Shown here piece by piece: positions 7,277-13,025 of a stretch of DNA of 13,025 bases (its first letter is position 1; every line of letters begins with the position of its first letter). The notes under the pieces are model-generated. The model had not been told where the DNA came from, ran no database searches, and was given only the letters and a program-made list of their open reading frames with translations. This DNA is from Candidatus Eiseniibacteriota bacterium. GTDB lineage: Bacteria > Arandabacterota > Arandabacteria > JAGLYR01. Position numbers and translations under genes: made by a program. The DNA lies in assembly GCA_023132135.1 (NCBI GenBank), contig JAGLYR010000115.1, forward strand, positions 1 through 13,025, given 5' to 3'.

Positions 7277-8806
7277 ATGGCGCGTCTATTCGAGTATCAG
7301 GGCAAGGAAATCCTCTCCCGGATGAAGATCCCGATCCCGAAGGGACAGGTGGCGAGGACCCCCGAGGAAGCCGAAGAGGCCGCCCGATCCATCGGGAAGC
7401 CCGTGATCATCAAGGCCCAGGCATGGGTCACGGGCCGGGCGAGCCTCGGAGGAATCAGGAAAGCGGACAGTGCGGATGAAGCCCGGAAAGCGGCCGAAGC
7501 CATTCTCGGCATGGAGATGAAGGGTTTTACCGTCAACGAGGTCCTGGTCGAAGAGCAAATCGACATCGACCAGGAATTCTATGCGGGAGTCATCATAGAT
7601 GACGTTGCACGCCGGCCGGTTGTGATTGTCAGTTCCATGGGCGGAACAGGGATCGAGGAAATCGCCCAGTCGCACCCCGACAAGGTGGCCACACAGAAGG
7701 TGAAGATCACCAGGGGGCTGCCGGCGCACGATGCCCGGAATCTCTGGAGGAAGGTCGGGATCTCGGGGAAGCTCCAGATGAAGCTGGGAAACGCGCTGGT
7801 CGGCCTCTACAACATGTGCCGCAAGTACGAGGCCCGGTCGGGAGAGATCAACCCGCTTGTCGTAACCAACGATGGGCAGGTCATGGCCGCCGACTGCCGG
7901 TTGACTGTTGATGACTACGCTGTCTTCCGGCACCCCGATCTCGGGATCGAGATTGCCAGGGAGCTGGACCGCCCCGCCACGCCGCTGGAGAAGATCGCCT
8001 ACCAGGTGGAGGCCGTGGACTACCGGGGTACCTTCTACTTCATCCAGATGGCTCAGGGATTCCGGGAGGGCGAGGGATACATCGGCTTCCACGGCGCGGG
8101 CGGGGGCGGGTCCATGATGAGCATGGATGCGCTCCTGAAACGCGGATACAAGATCGCCAATTTCACCGACACCAGCGGGAACCCGCCGTCATCAAAGGTC
8201 TACCGGGCAGCGCGGATCATCCTTTCCCAGGAAGGGCTGGACGGCTACTTTGCCTCGGGCTCCGGAGTTGCTTCGCAGGAGCAGTTCCATTCGGCCCGGG
8301 GATTCGTGAAGGCTTTCCGTGAGGTGGGGCTCTCAATTCCCGCCGTCATTCGCCTGGGAGGGAATTTCGAGGAAGAGGCCATCGAGATTCTCGGGAAATG
8401 CGCTTCGGGTCTTCCTTCGAAACTGGAAGCCTACGGCCGGGATGATTCTCCCGATTTCTGCGCCGAGCGACTGCAATTGCTGATCGAGGAGCAGAAGAAG
8501 GCAGGACTCCGGTCCTTCACACCCCGGAAGCGCAACCCGGCCCGGAAACCCTACAGGTTCGAAACCGTGACCGGGTCCATCGAAATCGATCATGCGTGCT
8601 GCGTCCAGTGCAAGGACAAACCATGCGTGGCGGCGTGTACCAGGGAGATTCTGAAGATTGAAGATAGCGCCCCGGTTCTGGCCCAGGAGGTCGCGGTGGT
8701 CAAGAAGGGCCGGTGCACGGAATGCCTGGCGTGTGAGATTGCCTGTGAGTTCGAGGGGAATGGGGGGCTCTGGATAGATCTGCCCATCCCCGAACTAAAG
8801 GAGTGA
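7277..8806 (+). CDS. ATP-grasp acyl-CoA ligase beta subunit (SucC/ATP-citrate-lyase type) fused to a 2[4Fe-4S] ferredoxin domain
   Basis: A 509-residue protein. The N-terminus MARLFEYQGKEILSRMKIPI matches the SucC/AclA start. An ATP-grasp domain follows (about 1-235, with VIIKAQAWVTGRASLGG and ARSGEINPLVV). The CoA-ligase half covers about 240-425, with GAGGGGS (273-279), the ATP-citrate-lyase-like SGNPPS (300-305) and IRLGGN (358-363). Residues about 430-509 are extra compared with SucC. They hold C442, C445, C450 and C454 (Cx2Cx4Cx3C) and C480, C483, C486 and C490 (Cx2Cx2Cx3C), the ligand pattern of a two-cluster ferredoxin. With the next gene it should form a hydroxy-acid (citrate or similar) CoA thioester using ATP; what the clusters do is unknown. 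The ATG at 7277 is chosen from the family N-terminus and the preceding GGAAGG; the GTG at 7187 would add 30 residues and lies within the promoter. Confidence 0.88.
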   Translation: MARLFEYQGKEILSRMKIPIPKGQVARTPEEAEEAARSIGKPVIIKAQAWVTGRASLGGIRKADSADEARKAAEAILGMEMKGFTVNEVLVEEQIDIDQEFYAGVIIDDVARRPVVIVSSMGGTGIEEIAQSHPDKVATQKVKITRGLPAHDARNLWRKVGISGKLQMKLGNALVGLYNMCRKYEARSGEINPLVVTNDGQVMAADCRLTVDDYAVFRHPDLGIEIARELDRPATPLEKIAYQVEAVDYRGTFYFIQMAQGFREGEGYIGFHGAGGGGSMMSMDALLKRGYKIANFTDTSGNPPSSKVYRAARIILSQEGLDGYFASGSGVASQEQFHSARGFVKAFREVGLSIPAVIRLGGNFEEEAIEILGKCASGLPSKLEAYGRDDSPDFCAERLQLLIEEQKKAGLRSFTPRKRNPARKPYRFETVTGSIEIDHACCVQCKDKPCVAACTREILKIEDSAPVLAQEVAVVKKGRCTECLACEIACEFEGNGGLWIDLPIPELKE

Positions 8807-8816
8807 GCGGAAACAG

Positions 8817-9737
8817 ATGTCCATTCTGATTGACAAAGAGAAGCGGGTTCTCATTCAGGGAATCACCGGGCGAGAGGGAATGACCCGGGCCAAGTTGATG
8901 ATGGACTACGGTAGCCAAGTGGTAGCCGGCTGCACTCCCGGGAAAAAAGGGGAGGTCGTGCACGGGGTCACGGTCTACGACACCGTTCAGGAGGCGGTAG
9001 AGGCAACCGGCCGGATCGATGTCAGTGTAATCTTTGTGCCCGCGCCCCTCATCAAGGGCGCAGCGCTGGAAGCGATCGAGGCCGGTGTGAAACTGCTGGT
9101 CATCGTGCCGGACCGGGTTCCCATCTATGACGTTCTGGAAATCGCGGAGGCGGCCGAGCAAAACGGGGCGCAGTTCGTCGGCCCGAACACACTGGGCGTA
9201 ATCAGCCCCGGCAAGGCGGTGGTGGGCATGATTGGCGGTCGCGCCCGGACGGCCAACGAGTGGTTCAAGCCGGGCCCGGTTGGGGTGATGTCCCGGTCCG
9301 GAGGCATCACCTCGGCGATATCCTACTACCTCACGCAGGAAGGACTGGGCCAGACCACGGCCATTCATGTTGGCGGCGATGCTGTGGTGGGACTCCCCCT
9401 CCACGAGGTCGTCAAGCACTTCCAGGCGGATGATGAAACGCGGATGGTGGTGATGTTCGGGGAGATCGGAACCGCGCAGGAGGAGAAGGTGGCCGATCTC
9501 ATCGAACAGGGGAAATTCACCAAACCCCTGGTGGCTTTTGTCGGGGGAAAGGCGGCCAAGTCGGGCACGCGCTTCTCGCATGCCGGTGCCATTGTGGAGG
9601 GCAACCGCGGGTCCCACGAGGGCAAAGTCAAGCGTCTGAGAGAAGTTGGAGCACACGTTGTGGATGCCTTTGGAGATATTCCCAAGGTGGCCAGGCGGGT
9701 GCTGGAAGAAGCCGGAAAACAGTCGGGAGATGCATGA
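8817..9737 (+). CDS. CoA ligase alpha subunit (SucD/CcsB type)
   Basis: A 306-residue partner of the preceding ATP-grasp subunit. The Rossmann CoA-binding domain begins RVLIQGITGREG (residues 10-21), with VFVPAPLIKGAALEAI-like and GPNTLGVISPG (122-132) segments. The ligase domain holds GPVGVMSRSGGITSAI (153-168), VGGDAVVG (185-192) and GEIGTAQEE (215-223). The phosphohistidine is H255 in SHAGAIVEG, equivalent to E. coli SucD H246, so the acyl-phosphate/phospho-His mechanism should be intact. Length is close to bacterial SucD. It begins ten bases after the beta subunit, whose AAAGGAG near its stop codon may serve as RBS. It is not fused to a citrate-synthase domain, unlike ATP-citrate lyase, because that part is the next gene. 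Confidence 0.92.
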   Translation: MSILIDKEKRVLIQGITGREGMTRAKLMMDYGSQVVAGCTPGKKGEVVHGVTVYDTVQEAVEATGRIDVSVIFVPAPLIKGAALEAIEAGVKLLVIVPDRVPIYDVLEIAEAAEQNGAQFVGPNTLGVISPGKAVVGMIGGRARTANEWFKPGPVGVMSRSGGITSAISYYLTQEGLGQTTAIHVGGDAVVGLPLHEVVKHFQADDETRMVVMFGEIGTAQEEKVADLIEQGKFTKPLVAFVGGKAAKSGTRFSHAGAIVEGNRGSHEGKVKRLREVGAHVVDAFGDIPKVARRVLEEAGKQSGDA

Positions 9738-10510
9738 TGGGTGAGTATCACTGGAAAACGGGCGTGACAAAGATCGAACCGAACAAGGTGGCCCTTCGGG
9801 GCTATCCACTGGATAACCTGATTGGCAAGATCAGCTTTGGGCAGGGGGTGTATCTCGCCATCAAGGGAGAGCTTCCCTCCGAGAACGTGGGCAGGATGAT
9901 GGAGGCAATGCTGGTTTCCTCTCTGGATCACGGGGCGACGCCACCCTCGACGCTTGTGGCCAGGGCGGTGGCCTCATGCGGGTCGACGCTGAATGCTGCG
10001 ATTGCGGCGGGAATACTGACCATCTCCCGTCATCACGGTGGGGCAGTCGAGAACTGCATGCGCGCTCTTCTGGAGGCCCGGGAGAAGATGACATCGGGAA
10101 TGTCCGTCGAGGAAGCGGCGACACAGCTGGTGGAAGAGTACGCGGGGAAGAAAAGGCGAATCGCCGGGTACGGGCACCGCATCCATAAAAGGGACCCACG
10201 GACCGTGCGTCTTCTTGAGTTGGCCGAGGAGCTGGGTGTTGCAGGGGATTTCGTGGCTCTGGGAAAGGCCGTTGCGGTCGCGATCGAAAAGCGGTCCGGG
10301 AAACAACTGCCCCTCAACGTAGACGGCGCTATTGCTACGCTCCTCTGCGAAATGGAGTTCGGACCCTCGATCGCCAACGCTTTTTTCATGATGGCGCGGA
10401 TCCCGGGCCTGGTGGCCCACATCCAGGAGGAGACGACGCGGGAAAGACCTATGCGGGTGATTCATCCCCGCGATCATGAGTACGACGGAGCGGAAGAGCG
10501 AACCCTGTAG
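9734..10510 (+). CDS. Citrate-synthase-fold lyase, citryl-CoA lyase type
   Basis: A 258-residue protein, short for a citrate synthase but right for citryl-CoA lyase. The citrate-synthase catalytic residues are all present: H101 (RHHGGAVEN), H148 (GYGHRIHKRDPR) and D197 (NVDGAI). ARIPGLVAHIQEE (221-233) and the C-terminal RPMRVIHPRDHEYDG correspond to substrate/CoA-binding parts. SSLDHGATPPSTLVARAVAS (62-81) is typical of the lyase branch. It should cleave a 3-hydroxyacyl-CoA such as citryl-CoA to acetyl-CoA and oxaloacetate. The start overlaps the upstream stop in ATGA, indicating translational coupling. The adjacent ATG at 9737 is an alternative with better spacing from GGGAGA. The preceding CoA ligase genes would supply the thioester. 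Whether the real substrate is citryl-CoA is not shown. Confidence 0.88.
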   Translation: MMGEYHWKTGVTKIEPNKVALRGYPLDNLIGKISFGQGVYLAIKGELPSENVGRMMEAMLVSSLDHGATPPSTLVARAVASCGSTLNAAIAAGILTISRHHGGAVENCMRALLEAREKMTSGMSVEEAATQLVEEYAGKKRRIAGYGHRIHKRDPRTVRLLELAEELGVAGDFVALGKAVAVAIEKRSGKQLPLNVDGAIATLLCEMEFGPSIANAFFMMARIPGLVAHIQEETTRERPMRVIHPRDHEYDGAEERTL

Positions 10511-10522
10511 GAGACGCGGAGA

Positions 10523-11056
10523 ATGAAGAACGAACTTCGAAAGCTGATTTCAGAGTTTGACCTCATCCAGGACAAGAATCTGAGAGAAGCCACCCTTGCC
10601 GTGTGGGAAAAGGCGATGATGGCGGGCGGGTGGAGCATCACGGACCTCACTCGTATCCCCTTTACCTTGCTCATCGAAGGGACAACCGTCGACTATGTAG
10701 CCCACGTCCGCGGGGTCACAAAGGTCATGGTGGAGGCGGCGAGAGTCCTGAAGGAGACGTACGGGAACCAGGTCAAGATCAACCACGACTACCTGGTAAT
10801 GGGTGGGCTACTGCACGACATCGGGAAGCTGGTGGAATACGAGGAGAAGAACGGCAAATTCGTGAAGAGCGGATGCGGGGAACTCCTGCGCCATCCGTTC
10901 TCCGGTGTCGGTCTCTGCTACGAAGCTGGAATCCCGACGGAAGTCCAACACATGATCGCCTGCCATTCCAAGGAAGGGGATCTGGGGAAGCGTACGGTGG
11001 AGGCCATTATCCTTCACCATGCCGATTTCACGAACTTTGAATGCCTGAAAGCGTAG
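10523..11056 (+). CDS. HD-domain metal-dependent phosphohydrolase
   Basis: A 177-residue stand-alone HD-domain protein. The metal-ligand set is visible: H61 (HVRGVTK), H98-D99 in GLLHDIGKL, H124 (LRHPFSG), H148 (ACHSKEGD; H143 is nearby) and D168 (ILHHADF). The LLHDIGK form resembles the HDIG subgroup. The first 45 residues form a helical lead with no known motif. AGGAGA lies eight bases before the ATG. The gene is wedged between the lyase (12 bases upstream) and the LeuC-like gene (5 bases downstream), so it is surely part of the operon. No phosphorylated intermediate is expected in the pathway, so it may hydrolyse a nucleotide or damaged metabolite, act as a regulator, or have a different activity. 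Its function is unassigned. Confidence 0.85.
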   Translation: MKNELRKLISEFDLIQDKNLREATLAVWEKAMMAGGWSITDLTRIPFTLLIEGTTVDYVAHVRGVTKVMVEAARVLKETYGNQVKINHDYLVMGGLLHDIGKLVEYEEKNGKFVKSGCGELLRHPFSGVGLCYEAGIPTEVQHMIACHSKEGDLGKRTVEAIILHHADFTNFECLKA

Positions 11057-11061
11057 GGACC

Positions 11062-12318
11062 ATGGGAAAGACATTCGCCGAGAAAATCCTGGCAGTCAAG
11101 TCCGGGCAGGATGAAGTCTCCGTTGGTCAGATTGTGGACGTCTCGCCCGACGCGACCCTGTCGCACGACAACACGGCGGCAATCTCAAAGATCTTCGAGA
11201 GCATCGGGGTCGAGAAAATCTGGGACCCGGCGAAGCCGGTGATTGTGCTGGATCACTGCGTTCCGGCGGCTACGGAGAAATACGCGTCCAATCACAAGAC
11301 CATCCGGGAGTTCGTGGCCAGGCAGGGGATCGGGAATTTCCACGACATCAACGCCGGAGTCTGCCACCAGGTCCTGGCCGAGCAGGGTCATGCCCTCCCC
11401 GGTCGGCTGATTCTGGGAAGCGATTCGCACACAACTAGCTACGGCGCCCTGGGCGCGTTTGCCGCCGGGATCGGTCGGTCGGAAATGGCCGTGATCTTTG
11501 CCACAGGAACCCTCTGGTTGAGAGTTCCCGAGACGTTGAAGCTCCAGCTGGAGGGTCCACTGCCGGACGGAGTCGAGCCGAAGGATGTAGTCCTCCGACT
11601 CGTCGGCGAACTGGGCGCGGACGGCGCGCTCTACCGGGCCGTGGAGTACACGGGCTCTGTCGTGGAGGAGATGAGTGTGGGCGGGCGGATGACCCTGTGC
11701 AACATGGCGGCGGAGATGGGGGCGAAGATCGGATACGTGGCTCCGGACAAGAAAACGGCTCGGTGGCTGGAAAAGAGAAAACGGGCCGACTATGAGGTCG
11801 TGATCTCGGACGAGGACGCGGAATTCGAGCAAGTTCTTCGTTTCGATATGGAAGGACTGGCGCCACAGGTTGCCAAACCTCACACCGTTGACAATGTGTG
11901 CGGGGTGGACGAGGTGGCCGGTACAAAGATCCAGCAGGCACTGGTGGGCACGTGCACCAACGGCCGCCTGGAGGATCTGGAGTCCGCTGCCCGGATTCTC
12001 TCCGGGAAGAAGGTCCACCGGGATGTACGACTGCTTGTCTTCCCGGCCTCGATGGAGGTCTACCGGGAAGCGCTGGATACCGGGGTCATCGGCCGGTTGG
12101 TGGACGCCGGCGCCGTGATCATGAATCCAGGGTGCGGGCCCTGCCTCGGCGCCCACGAGGGAGCTCTGGCCCCCGGAGAGGTTTGTCTCTCCACGGCCAA
12201 TCGAAATTTCAAGGGAAGGATGGGTTGCCGCGAGGCGGAAGTGTACCTGGCTTCCCCGCTCACCGTTGCTGCGTCTGCGGTCCAGGGTGAGATTACCGAT
12301 CCAAGGGAGTTCCTGTAG
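11062..12318 (+). CDS. LeuC/homoaconitase-type hydro-lyase large subunit
   Basis: A 418-residue aconitase-superfamily protein of the short (archaeal LeuC/HacA-like) type. It begins MGKTFAEKILAVKSG. Family landmarks include DHCVPAA (about 63-69), HDINAGVCHQVL and LGSDSHTTSYGALGAFAAGIGRSEMA. The [4Fe-4S] ligands are C298 (VGTCTNGR), C358 and C361 (GCGPCLG), with the expected spacing. With the small subunit it should catalyse dehydration/rehydration (hydroxyl migration) of a malate-type substrate such as isopropylmalate, homocitrate, citrate or a methylated malate. The ATG at 11062 is preferred over one at 11041 because the conserved N-terminus starts there and the earlier start would overlap the HD gene without a good RBS. 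No leuA, leuB or homoisocitrate dehydrogenase gene is adjacent, so leucine biosynthesis is not implied. Confidence 0.9.
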   Translation: MGKTFAEKILAVKSGQDEVSVGQIVDVSPDATLSHDNTAAISKIFESIGVEKIWDPAKPVIVLDHCVPAATEKYASNHKTIREFVARQGIGNFHDINAGVCHQVLAEQGHALPGRLILGSDSHTTSYGALGAFAAGIGRSEMAVIFATGTLWLRVPETLKLQLEGPLPDGVEPKDVVLRLVGELGADGALYRAVEYTGSVVEEMSVGGRMTLCNMAAEMGAKIGYVAPDKKTARWLEKRKRADYEVVISDEDAEFEQVLRFDMEGLAPQVAKPHTVDNVCGVDEVAGTKIQQALVGTCTNGRLEDLESAARILSGKKVHRDVRLLVFPASMEVYREALDTGVIGRLVDAGAVIMNPGCGPCLGAHEGALAPGEVCLSTANRNFKGRMGCREAEVYLASPLTVAASAVQGEITDPREFL

Positions 12319-12319
12319 A

Positions 12320-12348
12320 AGAGCATCTGCGAAATGTGTGGATGCTCT
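12320..12348 (+). other. Stem-loop between the LeuC-like and LeuD-like genes
   Basis: AGAGCATC (12320-12327) and GATGCTCT (12341-12348) are exact complements around a 13-base loop, starting just after the stop codon at 12318. There is no T-tract, so it is more likely an mRNA processing or stability hairpin tuning the ratio of the two subunits than a terminator. Confidence 0.5.
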
Positions 12349-12374
12349 CGCTTCCCTGTCGCATGGAGTGAAAC

Positions 12375-12875
12375 ATGGTACTCAGAGGCCGGGTCTGGAA
12401 GTACGGCGATGATGTCAACACCGACGTGATTTTTCCGGGCAAGTACACCTACACGATCACGGATCCCAAAGAGATGGCGGCCCACGCGCTGGAGGATCTG
12501 GACCCGGATTTCGCGGGCAGTGTGAAGGCCGGCGATCTTGTGGTTGCCGGCAGGAACTTCGGGTGCGGTAGTTCCCGGGAGCAGGCGGCTACATGTCTCA
12601 AGGAAGCCGGTGTTGGGGCCGTGATCGCGGAGTCGTTTTCCAGGATCTATTTCCGAAATGCCATCAACCAGGGTATGCCGGCAATTCAGTTCAAGGACGC
12701 CTCGCAGTACATCGAGTCGGGCGAAGAGATCACGGTTGATCTCGGCAAAGGCGAGATCACCTGCAAGGCGGGGACTTTCAATTTCCCGCCGCTGTCCGAG
12801 TTCATGATGGGAATCCTGGAGGATGGGGGACTGGTGCCGCATACGAAGAAAGTACTGCGGAAGAGCAGTACCTAG
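12375..12875 (+). CDS. LeuD/homoaconitase-type hydro-lyase small subunit
   Basis: A 166-residue small (swivelling) subunit, the size of archaeal-type LeuD/HacB. It opens with [21 protein letters not shown], then the substrate-specificity loop at residues 24-27, here Y-T-Y-T, followed by [18 protein letters not shown]. The family signature [13 protein letters not shown] is at 59-71, then [23 protein letters not shown]. In characterised enzymes the equivalent loop (YLVx in isopropylmalate, YLRT in homoaconitate enzymes, from memory) reports substrate; YTYT matches neither. GGAG lies six bases before the ATG. The stop codon TAG (12873-12875) is also the first three bases of a decayed palindrome copy. 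The 56-base gap upstream contains a stem-loop, unlike the other tight junctions of the operon. Confidence 0.9.
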   Translation: MVLRGRVWKYGDDVNTDVIFPGKYTYTITDPKEMAAHALEDLDPDFAGSVKAGDLVVAGRNFGCGSSREQAATCLKEAGVGAVIAESFSRIYFRNAINQGMPAIQFKDASQYIESGEEITVDLGKGEITCKAGTFNFPPLSEFMMGILEDGGLVPHTKKVLRKSST

Positions 12876-12897
12876 CCTGGATTATGCATGAATGCGT
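12873..12897. repeat. Degenerate copy of the palindrome end at the operon's 3' end
   Basis: Positions 12873-12893 match the reverse complement of the palindrome's right arm (7148-7168) at 19 of 21 positions, starting TAGCCTGG, and then diverge. The partner arm is not recognisable downstream. It overlaps the stop codon of the LeuD-like gene. Confidence 0.6.
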
Positions 12898-12932
12898 ATG
12901 CCCGCGATATGCTAGTGCCTTGTCGGACAGGA

Positions 12933-13019
12933 CAATAGACAATAGAGAATAGACCGCAATAGAGAAGTGTGAAGGTGTTTCTATGATGCCCTTGTCCGGA
13001 ATCTATTCTCTATTGTCTA
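12933..13019. repeat. 7-bp-period array with an 18-bp inverted partner
   Basis: The units caataga (12933-12939), caataga (12940-12946) and gaataga (12947-12953) run in tandem, with another caataga at 12957-12963. The 18 bases at 12936-12953 are exactly reverse-complementary to 13002-13019, with 48 bases between. The AT-rich pair could fold in RNA downstream of the operon or mark a repetitive element. The region 12898-13025 otherwise shows no gene. The array may continue past the window end. Confidence 0.65.
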
Positions 13020-13025
13020 CTTCTC

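Noticed and set aside
8700-9809. 369-codon minus-strand frame over the alpha subunit gene
   Set aside because: It lies antisense to a clear SucD-type gene and shows no recognisable domain or RBS.
11041-11061. Earlier ATG for the LeuC-like gene
   Set aside because: It has no convincing RBS, overlaps the HD gene, and adds seven residues before the conserved MGKTFAEKIL start.
11185-12156. 323-codon minus-strand frame over the LeuC-like gene
   Set aside because: It is antisense to conserved Fe-S ligand motifs and has no family features.
11062-12875. Leucine biosynthesis operon
   Set aside because: Only the isomerase pair is present; there is no leuA or leuB, the neighbours are CoA-ligase and lyase genes, and the specificity loop is atypical.
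1-13025. CRISPR arrays, tRNA or rRNA genes, transposase genes
   Set aside because: No spaced direct repeats of CRISPR type, no RNA-gene signatures and no transposase motifs were seen on either strand.

Overview
The window is about 60% GC and bacterial. It carries ten genes, all on the + strand, in two unrelated blocks. The left block encodes exported proteins, including a C25 (gingipain-type) peptidase that ends in a FlgD-Ig / type IX-like sorting domain. The intergenic DNA is rich in short palindromes and tandem repeats. This combination suggests an uncultured lineage of the FCB superphylum or nearby (for example Eisenbacteria, Krumholzibacteriota or Latescibacteria). That placement is an inference from architecture, not from a marker gene.

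Left block (65-6893). In order: a DUF6599-type exported protein; a lipoprotein with six TolB/PD40 propeller motifs that starts on TTG; a 1294-residue secreted C25 cysteine peptidase with accessory beta domains; and a small exported DUF4412-like protein. Only the first two are tightly spaced. The peptidase and the DUF4412-like gene each have their own upstream gap; the 6007-6110 gap contains a candidate promoter.

Middle (6894-7276). This 383-bp gap has no convincing gene but is full of structure. It holds a 9-bp tandem repeat, a perfect 14-bp stem-loop, a 65-bp near-perfect palindrome, and a TTGACA-N17-TACCAT promoter five bases past the palindrome. Next comes a leader with a stem-loop and a possible four-codon ORF.

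Right block (7277-12875). This looks like one operon of six genes: an ATP-grasp acyl-CoA ligase beta subunit with an added two-cluster ferredoxin domain; a SucD-type alpha subunit; a citrate-synthase-fold lyase resembling citryl-CoA lyase; an HD-domain phosphohydrolase; and LeuC-type and LeuD-type subunits of an aconitase-family hydro-lyase. Read as chemistry, the hydro-lyase would isomerise a hydroxy-di/tricarboxylate, the ligase would make its CoA thioester with ATP, and the lyase would split that thioester to acetyl-CoA (or another acyl-CoA) plus an oxoacid; the set could also run in reverse. The closest known scheme is the split citrate-cleavage system of Hydrogenobacter/Aquifex (citryl-CoA synthetase plus citryl-CoA lyase) in the reductive TCA cycle. 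The ferredoxin domain, the altered substrate loops and the HD protein do not fit it, so the true substrate may be something other than citrate. This operon is the best candidate here for an undescribed system.

Edges. Degenerate copies of the palindrome's end sequence lie at 40-58 and at 12873-12897, where the leuD-like stop codon is also the first three bases of the copy. Arrays with a 7-bp period occur at both window ends.
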